Assembly: GCA_902784305.1 (NCBI GenBank)
Contig: CACZUK010000001.1
Location: 1-64,000 of the forward strand
DNA length: 64,000 nucleotides
Origin: Oscillospiraceae bacterium
GTDB lineage: Bacteria; Bacillota; Clostridia; Oscillospirales; Oscillospiraceae
Reading direction: 5' to 3'
Part shown: piece by piece, positions 8,806-16,879 of the stretch
Layout of the letters: each line of letters opens with the position of its first letter
Numbering within the stretch: position 1 is the stretch's first letter
The notes under the pieces: generated by a model
What the model was told of the DNA's origin: nothing
Seen by the model: the letters and a program-made list of their open reading frames with translations, nothing else
Databases searched by the model: none
Made by a program: the position numbers and the translations under genes

Positions 8806-10059
8806 TTACTCCCGCCGCAGCGCCTCGATGGGATTCATCCGCGCCGCCTTGTACGCCGGCAGCAGGCCGAACACCACGCCGATGAGCATGGAGAACACCA
8901 CCGCCAGCACGCTGGCCGGGATGCTCACCGCCATGGGCGTCTCCGTCAGCCGGCTGATGACCTTTGCCATGACGATGCCCGCAATCACGCCCAGGATTCC
9001 GCCCAGGCTGGTGAGCACCGCCGCCTCCGTGAGGAATTGGAACAGAATCCGGCTCTCCTGGGCGCCGATGGCCTTTTTCAGGCCGATTTCCCGGGTCCGC
9101 TCGGTGACGGAAACCAGCATGATGTTCATCACGCCGATGCCGCCCACCAGCAGCGAGATGCTGGCAATCCAGACCAGCTGCATGTTGGTGGCGTTGGAGA
9201 GCTCCTGGAGCTTGCGCGCCTGCTGGGAGATGTCGTTGCTCTGGTATTTGTAATCCGACTTCTCCCCCAGACCCAGCGCCTTGTTCACCAGCTTGGTGGC
9301 GCGCTGTCCCGCGCGGGTCATGGCGTCCGTGCTCCTGGCCTTCAGGCACAGGCTCATGGGCTCCTCGTAGCGGTAGAGGTTGGGCCACTGGTTCACCGGG
9401 ACGAACACCGTGCCGCCGGACTCCCCCATGTAGAGGTTGTAGTCCTCCAGCGTGTTGATGACCGGCTCACTGGTCCGCTTCTGCTCCGCCAGGCCCACCA
9501 CGGTGTAGGCGGTCCGACCAATTTCCAGCACCTTTCCGATGGGATTCTCCTTCAGAAACAGGGATTGAGCGGCGTCTGTGTCCACAATGGCCACCTGACG
9601 GTACTGCTTGAAATCCGCCGGGAGAAAGCCGCGGCCCACCACCACAGAGTAATTGTTCACGTTCAGATAGTGGATGTCCACGCCGCGCAGGGTGCCGCTG
9701 AAGGCGGTGTTCTGATAGAACAGCTCTGAGACATAGGTCCGCTCCCGGAACAGAGACGCGTCCTCCACCTCGTCCAGGTTGGCCACCTGGGAGCGGACGG
9801 CGTCTGTCATCACCGGAACGCCGCTGGGAAGCGCGCTCCAGGCCAGCTCCATGGGAGAATCGTTTTCGTACAGGGTGACGGTGACGGCGTTGGTACCGGA
9901 GCCGACCAGGTTCTGCTTGATCTGCTCGTTGGTGCCCTTGATGGTGGAGACGATGGAGATAATCGACGCGATGCCGATGATAATGCCCAGCATGGTGAGT
10001 AAGGAGCGCATTTTATGGCTCCAAATCCCCTGAAGGGCGAGCTTTACATTCTCAAACAC
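8806..10059 (-). CDS. ABC transporter permease, MacB/FtsX type
   Basis: A 417-residue permease of the MacB type. One membrane helix lies near residues 20-42 (LLTMLGIIIGIASIISIV), followed by a large extracytoplasmic domain and three membrane helices from about 300 to 410 (IASISLLVGGIGVMNIML). The conserved TERTREIGLKKAIGA coupling helix is visible. It starts at GTG 10059, behind AGGAGGC. It is the last gene of a four-gene operon with an ATPase and two adaptors, so it is the membrane part of an exporter of an unknown substrate, such as a peptide or antibiotic. Confidence 0.93.
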   Translation of the reverse strand: MFENVKLALQGIWSHKMRSLLTMLGIIIGIASIISIVSTIKGTNEQIKQNLVGSGTNAVTVTLYENDSPMELAWSALPSGVPVMTDAVRSQVANLDEVEDASLFRERTYVSELFYQNTAFSGTLRGVDIHYLNVNNYSVVVGRGFLPADFKQYRQVAIVDTDAAQSLFLKENPIGKVLEIGRTAYTVVGLAEQKRTSEPVINTLEDYNLYMGESGGTVFVPVNQWPNLYRYEEPMSLCLKARSTDAMTRAGQRATKLVNKALGLGEKSDYKYQSNDISQQARKLQELSNATNMQLVWIASISLLVGGIGVMNIMLVSVTERTREIGLKKAIGAQESRILFQFLTEAAVLTSLGGILGVIAGIVMAKVISRLTETPMAVSIPASVLAVVFSMLIGVVFGLLPAYKAARMNPIEALRRE

Positions 10060-10074
10060 TGACGCACCGCCTCC

Positions 10075-12003
10075 TCACATGCCATAGAGCTCTTCTGTGC
10101 CGGAGTGCTGGGTAGAGGCTCCCTCCCGCACGCTCTTGCCGTAGGGGAAGGCCAGGTACAGATCCGGCTTCAGACCGCCCAGAATCTCCGTGTACATGCC
10201 CCACATGCTCTTCCCGGTGCGTACGTACTGCTTGACCAGTTTGCCGTCGCGCTCGTAGAGGATGTAGCTCTTGTTCCCCTCTCTGCGGATGAAGCTGGTG
10301 AGCAGATAGGTGCTGTTGGTCGCGCCGCCGCTGCCGGCGGAGTAGCTCATCTCCACATAGCTATTCTGCTCCAGGTTGGCGCTGCCGTCCACGGACACGG
10401 TGAAGCCGTAATAGGAGACGTTGGTGTTCCCATCCGACCAGCCGCCGGAGGAGCTGGGGTAGTCCGAAATGGACTTGACGGTGCCCTCATAATTGCCGCC
10501 GCTGGACCAGTCGCTGATGCTGACCTTCTGCCCCGGCTGCACGGAGTCCAGAGCCAGCTCGCTGATGCTCCCCCGAACCAGATACCCGCCGCCGCCGGAC
10601 ACCTTCAGCACCGGCGTGCCGCTGTCCAGGTCTTTGGGGTCGTTGAGCTCCAGCACAACGCCGTCCAGAGCACTGTACACCGCGGAGTTGTCCATCTCCT
10701 TCTCCAGCTTCTCCAGCTCCACCTCCAGCTGACGCATCTCCAGCTTGGCGTCCCGAATCGCGTTCTCCTGCTCCAGGCGCATGGCGGCGATTTCAGCCGC
10801 TGTGTACTTGATGCCCGGGTCCTTGACCACCTGAGACTTCGGCTTTTTCTGCTTTTCCGGGTTTTCCTGGTCGCTCATGGGCGGGAAGGGCTGCCCCACC
10901 ACGCGCTGGACGCCGCCCACATCCATGGACAGGAGCACATAGCGGTATCCGTTCACCGTGCGCTGACAGTGGTAGACCCAGGCCGCGGAGTAGCCCTCCT
11001 CCTCCTCGGAGGAATCGCCGCTGCCGCTGCCATCGCTCTCCCCTTCTGAACTGTCCGACGCGTAGGAGAGGGGGCGCCGGGTGAGCAGATACAGCTGCTC
11101 CAGGGAGCCGATTTGCTCCCCGCCGCTGAGCGGCACCGCAACCTCGCCGAGGTCCTGAGCGGCATCGAAGCGCTGAGGTTCGGCCCTTGCGCTGCGAAGC
11201 TGCTTGGCGTTGCCGCTCTCACTGGAGCCGTCCTCGGGCTTTTGGTCGTCGCTTTTGTCCGGCTCCGGCTTGGGCTCAGGTGTGGGTTCCGGCTCGGGTG
11301 TAGGCTCCGGTTCCGGCGTGGGCTCAGGCTCCGGTTCCGGCGTGGGCTCCGGACCGGGGAGTGAAACGTCCTTGCCCTCCAGGTAGAAGCGCACATAGCA
11401 GTCCACCTTGCCCTGCATGGCGGCGGACATCAAATCGTCCCCGAACAGGAAGGTGTCCTTCCAGAGGTAGCTGAAGGGGGTCTCCGACGCGCCGTCTCCG
11501 GTCACAAGCTCCAGCCCCTCGTAGACCGGAACGGGCTCCTTGCCGCCACCCCCGCCCCCTCCGATGCGGTAGCTGTGAGAGGAGCCGGGAATGGGCTTGC
11601 CCGGACGATAGGTCTTGATTCGGTTGAGCTCCTTCTGGGCGCTGCGCACCTCGATTTGCTTCTGCTGGACCTCAATCTGCTTGCGTTTCAGGTCGATTTC
11701 CGTGAGCGTGCTGTCATAAGTGAACAGAATGTCCCCTTTTTTGACCTTCTGGCCCTCTTTGACCTCCAGTGATTTCACAGTCTGGGTGTCGGAGAGGTAT
11801 TCGGACTGAAACTGGTCTGTAGAGACCACGCCCTCCGTCCGGGTGTCCTCGGGAGAGTAGCCGCTGGTCAGCTCGTTGACGTCGTAGACCTTCACCACAG
11901 AGCTGTGACTGTTCTGATAAACGCGAAAGGCCCCAAAGCAGCACGCGGCTGCCACGGACAGGGCCACGCCGCCTGCCAGGGCACGTTTTGCCAGGGTATT
12001 CAT
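10075..12003 (-). CDS. Membrane-fusion (HlyD/MacA-type) adaptor with Pro-Glu repeat insertion
   Basis: A 642-residue adaptor protein, long for the family. A signal anchor at about 8-27 (ALAGGVALSVAAACCFGAF) is followed by a biotinyl-lipoyl-like half domain (VKSLEVKEGQKVKKGDILF). An insertion of about 300 residues then precedes the coiled coil and second lipoyl half (SALDGVVLELND). The insertion carries a glycine run and a Pro-Glu/Thr repeat (EPTPEPEPEP type, about 218-255). The repeat DNA causes long false reading frames on the other strand. The gene overlaps the ATPase gene by 4 bp (ATGA), so translation is coupled. In Gram-positive bacteria such adaptors sit outside the membrane and partner MacB-like permeases. 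Confidence 0.88.
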   Translation of the reverse strand: MNTLAKRALAGGVALSVAAACCFGAFRVYQNSHSSVVKVYDVNELTSGYSPEDTRTEGVVSTDQFQSEYLSDTQTVKSLEVKEGQKVKKGDILFTYDSTLTEIDLKRKQIEVQQKQIEVRSAQKELNRIKTYRPGKPIPGSSHSYRIGGGGGGGKEPVPVYEGLELVTGDGASETPFSYLWKDTFLFGDDLMSAAMQGKVDCYVRFYLEGKDVSLPGPEPTPEPEPEPTPEPEPTPEPEPTPEPKPEPDKSDDQKPEDGSSESGNAKQLRSARAEPQRFDAAQDLGEVAVPLSGGEQIGSLEQLYLLTRRPLSYASDSSEGESDGSGSGDSSEEEEGYSAAWVYHCQRTVNGYRYVLLSMDVGGVQRVVGQPFPPMSDQENPEKQKKPKSQVVKDPGIKYTAAEIAAMRLEQENAIRDAKLEMRQLEVELEKLEKEMDNSAVYSALDGVVLELNDPKDLDSGTPVLKVSGGGGYLVRGSISELALDSVQPGQKVSISDWSSGGNYEGTVKSISDYPSSSGGWSDGNTNVSYYGFTVSVDGSANLEQNSYVEMSYSAGSGGATNSTYLLTSFIRREGNKSYILYERDGKLVKQYVRTGKSMWGMYTEILGGLKPDLYLAFPYGKSVREGASTQHSGTEELYGM

Positions 12004-12689
12004 GATTGGATGCCCTCCTCTCCCGCCTCGGTGAGTACGCCGTCGCGGATGAACAGGATTTTGTCCGCCTCCCGGGCCACCTCCATGGAGTGGGTGATCA
12101 TGATGATGGTGATGCCCTCCCCGTTGAGCTGGCGGAAGAGCCGCATCACCTGCTCGCCGGATTTGCTGTCCAGGGCGCCGGTGGGCTCATCGGCCAGCAG
12201 CAGCTTGGGCGCGCCGACGATGGCCCGGGCGATGGCCACCCGCTGACACTGGCCGCCGGAGAGCTGGTTGGGCAGGAACTCCATCCGGTCCTCCAGTCCC
12301 ACCTTGCGCAGCATTTCCGCGGCCCGCTCCCGGCGCTCCCGCTTTCCGGTCCCCCGGTAGAGCAGCGGCAGCGCCACATTCTCCAGCGCTGTGAGGCCGG
12401 GCAGCAGGTCCGCCTGCTGGAACACAAAGCCCAGCACGCGGTTGCGGATGATGGCCATTTTTCGGGAGCTTTGCCGGGACAGGTCCTCCCCGTTGAGGAT
12501 GCACTGGCCCGAGGTGGGAACGTCCAGGCAGCCGATGAGGTTCATCAGAGTGGTCTTGCCGGACCCGGAAGGGCCCATAATCGCGATGTACTCCCCGGAT
12601 TCCACCTGAAAATTGACATTTTTCAGCACCGGAACGCTGAGCTTGCCCCGGTAGTAGTCCTTGCAGACATCAATGCAGTTCAGAAGCAC
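12000..12689 (-). CDS. ABC transporter ATP-binding protein, MacB/LolD type
   Basis: A 229-residue ATPase. Walker A GPSGSGKTT is at 39-47, the Q-loop at FQQAD (about 90), the signature LSGGQ at 143-147, Walker B LLLADE at 163-168 and the H-loop in ITHSMEV. The start is GTG 12689 behind GGAGGGC, 3 bp after the stop codon of the upstream adaptor gene. It energises the permease encoded at 8806. Confidence 0.95.
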   Translation of the reverse strand: MLLNCIDVCKDYYRGKLSVPVLKNVNFQVESGEYIAIMGPSGSGKTTLMNLIGCLDVPTSGQCILNGEDLSRQSSRKMAIIRNRVLGFVFQQADLLPGLTALENVALPLLYRGTGKRERRERAAEMLRKVGLEDRMEFLPNQLSGGQCQRVAIARAIVGAPKLLLADEPTGALDSKSGEQVMRLFRQLNGEGITIIMITHSMEVAREADKILFIRDGVLTEAGEEGIQS

Positions 12690-12692
12690 GGC

Positions 12693-14051
12693 TCAGCCCT
12701 CCCCCGCCTCTATCATCATGTCATCGGCAAAGTCTGCCGCGTTTTCCTCCTGAAATACCCCAAAGGAACCCTCGCCGGCCTCCTCGAAGTACATGGAGCT
12801 GTCGGCGAAGTCCACAGACCCCTCTCCTTCATACTCCTCGCCGCTCAGGGAGCTGTCCGCATCGTCACCGAAGCTCTCTGTGTCGTACTTGACCACGCTG
12901 CTGCCCTCGCTCAGGTTGGGGCCGGGCTGGGCCACATAGTCCTCCACAGTGAGCCCTTCGACAATTTGGTAGCTGTCCGATTCCGGGTCGTACTCGCCCA
13001 GCGTCACCGCCCTGCGCTCCAGGGTGTCCTTGCTGCTGGCAGCCCAGACATAGGCCGCGTCGCCCTCCTGCTCCACAAAGGAGGCGTTCAGGCTCACGCC
13101 CTCGCCCTGCTGCGGGAAGCGTCCGGCCATGATGTACACATGCTGACCCATCATCATGCCGTCGGAGCTGTCCAGCTGCACATAAAAGGTGTACCGGGAG
13201 GAGGATTCATCGTTGGAGTCCCCGTCGCCGCCCATGGAATCGCCGTCCGAGCCGCTGGACTCGGTGCTGCCGGTGTCGATGGAGCTGACAACGCCCGTCC
13301 ATTGCCGGGTGTAATCCGTGCGGGAGTAGACGGTAACGGGCAGCTCCTGGTACAATCCGGCGATGTTGGTCTCGTTGGCGCTGCCCTTGACGCGGTAGGT
13401 TCCGGTCTCCATGATGGTGATGAAGGCCTCGTCCCCCTCGGAGTCTCCGTCCCCGTCCGTTCCGTTCTGGCTGATGGACTGGACCACGCCGTCCACCTTG
13501 GACTTCACCTTGGTCTGCTTGGCGGATTTCTCCAGCTTGGCCAGCTCCTTTTCCTTCTTTTTCAGGTTGTACTCCGCCTCGGCCTTGTCCAGCATGGCCT
13601 CCTGAATCTGGAGGGAGTAGGACAGCTTTTCGCTGCTGGAGGCGCTGCGCTTGTCCCGCTCCAGCTCCTTAATCTGCGTGTCGTAGGAGCTGATGGAGTT
13701 GGCCAGCTGCTCCACCTCCAGCTGCGCGCTCTCCACGGAAAGCCGCACCGATTCCAGGTCATAGGTGAACAGAACGTCCCCTTTTTTGACCTCCTGCCCC
13801 ACCTTGACCTTGATTTCATCCACGTCTTTATTGGCATCCTTCTTCACCTTGTCGGTGCTCTTGGGCTCGGCCACGCCGCAGTAGCGGTTGGAACCGCTCA
13901 GGTCCAGGCCCATCAGCATGGACACCGACTGCACCGGCACCGCGCCCTTGAGGGCGGCGGAGTCGCCGCCGCAGCCCGCCAGACTCAGACACAGAGCCAG
14001 GCACAGGCACAGCGCTGTCAAACGTCTGAGGGCAGATTTCCAGATTGTCAT
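12693..14051 (-). CDS. Lipoprotein membrane-fusion adaptor, first gene of the ABC export operon
   Basis: A 452-residue HlyD/MacA-like adaptor. The signal peptide ends in the lipobox LAGC with Cys27, so it should be lipid-anchored outside the membrane. A lipoyl-like half (VKVGQEVKKGDVLFTYDL) is followed by a long coiled coil (about 100-180), the second half (KVDGVVQSISQNG) and an acidic Gly/Ser/Asp-rich C-terminus. ATG 14051 follows AGGAGA. It is related to the second adaptor in the operon (both contain VKKGD-LFTYD), which suggests a duplication. It has a good sigma-A promoter. Confidence 0.88.
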   Translation of the reverse strand: MTIWKSALRRLTALCLCLALCLSLAGCGGDSAALKGAVPVQSVSMLMGLDLSGSNRYCGVAEPKSTDKVKKDANKDVDEIKVKVGQEVKKGDVLFTYDLESVRLSVESAQLEVEQLANSISSYDTQIKELERDKRSASSSEKLSYSLQIQEAMLDKAEAEYNLKKKEKELAKLEKSAKQTKVKSKVDGVVQSISQNGTDGDGDSEGDEAFITIMETGTYRVKGSANETNIAGLYQELPVTVYSRTDYTRQWTGVVSSIDTGSTESSGSDGDSMGGDGDSNDESSSRYTFYVQLDSSDGMMMGQHVYIMAGRFPQQGEGVSLNASFVEQEGDAAYVWAASSKDTLERRAVTLGEYDPESDSYQIVEGLTVEDYVAQPGPNLSEGSSVVKYDTESFGDDADSSLSGEEYEGEGSVDFADSSMYFEEAGEGSFGVFQEENAADFADDMMIEAGEG

Positions 14052-14114
14052 AGCATTTCTCTCCTGCCTGCAATGCGTTGGCACCGGAGCCGGAGGCCCC
14101 GATGTTATGTTTGT

Positions 14115-14143
14115 ATTATAGCACTTAGAACAGATGCGCGCAA
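14115..14143 (-). promoter_or_regulatory. Promoter of the ABC export operon
   Basis: -35 TTGCGC (14143-14138), 17-bp spacer, -10 TATAAT (14120-14115). A short palindrome, GTAACA-CTT-TGTTAC at 14175-14189, lies about 30 bp upstream and overlaps the stop codon of the neighbouring gene. Confidence 0.75.
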
Positions 14144-14185
14144 CAGGCTTTCCCGGCAAATTGGTTAAGATGTGGTAACACTTTG

Positions 14186-14899
14186 TTACACGCTGCCCCT
14201 GCCTGCCCCGCGCCGGAGGGTTTTCAGGTACGCCTTCTGCTCCGGAAGCAGCCTGCGGCTCTCCACGGCCTTCTGTATGGATTTGTTGTGAACCCAGAGG
14301 GGCAGGCGGCTATCCTCCAGCACTTTCACGCCGGACTGGTACTGCTTCGCCAGCGCGGTGGCGAAGAACCACGCCTGCATCATGCGCACATAGTACTCCT
14401 CCCGGTCCAATTCGGCCACCCAGTCCAGGTATTCCGCCCGAAAGGTGTCCGGCTCCAGACAGTGGCGCATCAGCGTCCCGACGGCAAAGCGGACCGTATA
14501 GCACGCCTCGCTGTCCATCCAGCGGCGAAGCGTGGGCAGAAGCTCCGGCAGGTGACGCCTGAGCGCGGGAGGATTCAGGGAATCACAGACGGCCCAGTTG
14601 TTCACACAGGGCAAAAACCGCTCCAGCTCGGCCATTACCGTGTCAAAGTCCCGAATCGACTCCAAAAACCGGCAATGAACCAGGTTTTCCTCATAAAACT
14701 GGTGCGGAAGCTCCTGGAGGTAGTCCAGCGCGTCCTCACGGCGCAGCAGCGCCCGGGAGAGCTGCCGCAAGGCCGGAGCGCGCACGCCCAGCACGGTCTC
14801 CGGGTTCAGTGTGGGCACCAGCGGGCAGAAAAACGCCCGATAAGCCTCATCCCGATGGGCGAACAGGGCGGAGCGGACCGCCTCCCCGATGTCGCTCAT
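14186..14899 (-). CDS. DNA alkylation repair protein, AlkD-like HEAT-repeat glycosylase
   Basis: A 237-residue helical protein matching the AlkD/AlkC-like family, which removes N3- and N7-alkylated purines. Visible landmarks are NNWAVCDSL near residue 100, the YYVRMMQAWFFA helix near 170 and WVHNKSIQKAVESRR near 208. It is the last gene of a three-gene operon with mutT and def, overlapping def by 4 bp (ATGA). Pairing it with a MutT-type hydrolase suggests a small operon for nucleotide and DNA damage. Confidence 0.87.
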   Translation of the reverse strand: MSDIGEAVRSALFAHRDEAYRAFFCPLVPTLNPETVLGVRAPALRQLSRALLRREDALDYLQELPHQFYEENLVHCRFLESIRDFDTVMAELERFLPCVNNWAVCDSLNPPALRRHLPELLPTLRRWMDSEACYTVRFAVGTLMRHCLEPDTFRAEYLDWVAELDREEYYVRMMQAWFFATALAKQYQSGVKVLEDSRLPLWVHNKSIQKAVESRRLLPEQKAYLKTLRRGAGRGSV

Positions 14900-15306
14900 A
14901 TCAGCACCCCGTTGCAGTGGTCAATCTCATGCTGAATGATTTGCGCGGTCCAGCCCTCATAGGTCTTGAAGCGGGTTTGGAGCTGTTCCGTCTGGTACTT
15001 CACCTTGATGCTGCGCCAGCGCTGGGTCTTGCGCACGCCGGACAGGGACAGACAGCCCTCCTCCGTCTCATAACGGTCCTTTTTCCGGACGATTTCCGGG
15101 TTGAACATCACCGTCAGGCTGCCCTTGTCCACAAAGACGATGATGCGGCGATGCACGCCGATCATGTTAGCCGCCATGCCGACGCAGCGGTCCCGATTGG
15201 CCACCAGCGTGTCCATCAAATCCAGCGCCGTCTGGAGGTCCTCCCGACCGGCCGGGAGAGAGGGCTGGGCCAGCAGGATGGGGTCGTGAACGATTTCCTT
15301 TTTCAT
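14896..15306 (-). CDS. def: Peptide deformylase, short form
   Basis: A 136-residue metalloenzyme that removes the formyl group from nascent proteins. Motif 2 (EEGCLSL) supplies a metal-binding Cys and motif 3 (QHEIDHCNG) supplies HEIDH. Motif 1 is diverged, GMAANMIG in place of the usual GLAAPQIG. It is shorter than classical enzymes (about 150-190 residues), ending 9 residues after HEIDH, as in the small clostridial form. ATG 15306 overlaps the mutT end by 4 bp. Another def gene may exist elsewhere. Confidence 0.9.
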   Translation of the reverse strand: MKKEIVHDPILLAQPSLPAGREDLQTALDLMDTLVANRDRCVGMAANMIGVHRRIIVFVDKGSLTVMFNPEIVRKKDRYETEEGCLSLSGVRKTQRWRSIKVKYQTEQLQTRFKTYEGWTAQIIQHEIDHCNGVLI

Positions 15307-15689
15307 ATGCGCTTCAGCCTTTCCAGAATCGGTTCGTCCGCCGGACAGAACGGCAGGGTGTCAATTTCCTCCTTCGCGACCCAGCGCAGAGCCGCGTGCT
15401 CCAACAGCTGGGGCGTCCCCTCTGTGATGCGGGCGTTGTACAGCGACAGATGGACGGTGAGGTCCGGGTATGCGTGGGTGGTCTCCCAGAACAGCTCTCC
15501 CACCGCCACGGTGACGGCCAGCTCCTCCCGGCACTCCCGGACCAGAGCCTCGGCTTTGCTCTCTCCCGGCTCCACCTTGCCGCCCACGAACTCCCAGAGC
15601 AGGCCTCTGGCCTTGTGGGCAGGCCGCTGACAGGCCAGAAAACGCTCGCCGTCCCAAATCAGGGCGGCCACTACTTCGGTCATCTTCAT
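15303..15689 (-). CDS. mutT: MutT-type 8-oxo-dGTP diphosphatase
   Basis: 128 residues with a complete Nudix box: GGKVEPGESKAE followed by RECREELAV, at about 36-58. It cleans oxidised dGTP from the nucleotide pool. The length and the WEFVGGKVE sequence match the MutT subgroup. ATG 15689 follows AAGGAGA. It is the first gene of the mutT-def-alkD operon, driven by a near-consensus promoter. Confidence 0.9.
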   Translation of the reverse strand: MKMTEVVAALIWDGERFLACQRPAHKARGLLWEFVGGKVEPGESKAEALVRECREELAVTVAVGELFWETTHAYPDLTVHLSLYNARITEGTPQLLEHAALRWVAKEEIDTLPFCPADEPILERLKRI

Positions 15690-15747
15690 GCGGTTTTCTC
15701 CTTATGGGGAGGCGCTGTGCCTCCCGAGATTGTATCAAACCTGACTT

Positions 15748-15776
15748 ATTATAGGCCCTGGGAGACGGAAAGTCAA
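15748..15776 (-). promoter_or_regulatory. Promoter of the mutT-def-alkD operon
   Basis: -35 TTGACT (15776-15771), 17-bp spacer, -10 TATAAT (15753-15748). Confidence 0.9.
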
Positions 15777-15811
15777 TGTACCAATGCTGCGCCTCCCCTG
15801 CCGCGGGACGG

Positions 15812-15842
15812 AAAAAGGTCCGCGCCGCAGAGGGCACGGACC
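15812..15842 (-). terminator. Terminator of the PAP2 gene
   Basis: GGTCCG and CGGACC, with a GC-rich inner stem, are followed by TTTTT on the minus strand. Confidence 0.8.
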
Positions 15843-15853
15843 TGAATCAACGG

Positions 15854-16564
15854 TCATCTCAGTCTGTAATTTGGACCGGAATAGCTGCCGGCCACGCCGA
15901 GGCGGCGATTCCATGCGGGAGCGCCAATCTGAGCGCCCTCCTTCTGGTAGAACAGCCGGTCAGAAATCGCGTTGAGCAGCAGCGCGCCGAACACATCCAC
16001 CACCGTGTGCTGCTTGAGGAACACAGTCGCCAGAATGATGGAAACCGTCAGCACCACCGTGGAAACGGCGACAACGCGGCGGGAGCGCAGGAAATGGTTG
16101 CGCAGAACCGCGCTGCAGCAGGCCACCGAGTTGAACACATGCACGCTGGGGAAGACATTGGTGCAGGTGTCCGTCCGATAGAGCAGCAGAACCATCTGCT
16201 GGAACACGTTGTCCCCCGCCAGAACGGGGCGAAGGTGCTGGCCATTGGGGAAAATCACGGAGATAATCAGAAAAACGGTACAGCCGAAGGCCAGGTTTCT
16301 GGACAGCGCCTGATACTCCCGCTGACTGCCCTGGAACATCCCGAACCAGATCAGACAGACCGCAATGAACGCGAACCACAGCAGATAGGGAATGATGAAG
16401 TACTCGCAGAAGGGAATCATGTCATCCCAGCGCGTGTGAATGATGTACGGGCGCACCCGCCGGTGCTCGATGAACGCGAAGCCCAGCAGGTAGAGGGCAC
16501 TGAACCAGAGAAATTCCCAGGTGCGTTTTTTGACCTTATCCCGGGAGACACAAATGGAGGGCAT
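15854..16564 (-). CDS. PAP2-superfamily membrane phosphatase
   Basis: A 236-residue membrane protein with about six hydrophobic helices. The acid phosphatase motifs are FPSVHVFNS (PSxH, about 140) and KQHTVVDVFGA (H-xxx-D, about 185). The PAP2_3/AUR1-like arrangement suggests dephosphorylation or transfer of lipid phosphates in the membrane. ATG 16564 is preceded by AAAGGAG. It is a single-gene unit with its own promoter and terminator. The substrate is unknown; undecaprenyl pyrophosphate or phosphatidate are family possibilities. Confidence 0.85.
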   Translation of the reverse strand: MPSICVSRDKVKKRTWEFLWFSALYLLGFAFIEHRRVRPYIIHTRWDDMIPFCEYFIIPYLLWFAFIAVCLIWFGMFQGSQREYQALSRNLAFGCTVFLIISVIFPNGQHLRPVLAGDNVFQQMVLLLYRTDTCTNVFPSVHVFNSVACCSAVLRNHFLRSRRVVAVSTVVLTVSIILATVFLKQHTVVDVFGALLLNAISDRLFYQKEGAQIGAPAWNRRLGVAGSYSGPNYRLR

Positions 16565-16672
16565 CCCTGTTGAACTCCTTTCTGAACAGCTATTCGGGAG
16601 GATTGTGCAAAATACTTGCCAAATCCTGATAAAAACAATTATTTCGCTTGTGGAGCATATGTGACCTTTATT

Positions 16673-16701
16673 ACTATATCAGAAACGGCAAGGGATTGCA
16701 A
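16673..16701 (-). promoter_or_regulatory. Promoter of the PAP2 gene
   Basis: -35 TTGCAA (16701-16696), 17-bp spacer, -10 TATAGT (16678-16673); the leader is about 100 nt. The rest of the 16565-16879 gap contains only this promoter and the alaS terminator. Confidence 0.75.
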
Positions 16702-16836
16702 TCAGAAAATAATGAAGTTTTTATGAACCCTCACCGCCTTCCTTTGTTCAATTTCAAACACAGACACGCAAAAGCGCGCAAACCAACCCTCGTGGAAGAG
16801 CGGGCGCGCCCCGCACAGCGCAGGGGCCGCAAACCC

Positions 16837-16868
16837 AAAAAAACGGACGGAGCTGCTGCTCCGCCCGT
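16837..16868 (-). terminator. Terminator of the alanyl-tRNA synthetase gene
   Basis: ACGGGCGGAGC and GCTCCGTCCGT form an 11-bp stem followed by a run of seven T on the minus strand. Confidence 0.9.
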
Positions 16869-16879
16869 CGAAAAGCGTT

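Noticed and set aside
11240..11370. DNA tandem repeat resembling a short CRISPR or satellite
   Set aside because: The period follows codons for Pro-Glu/Thr in the adaptor protein. There are no unique spacers and the frame stays open.
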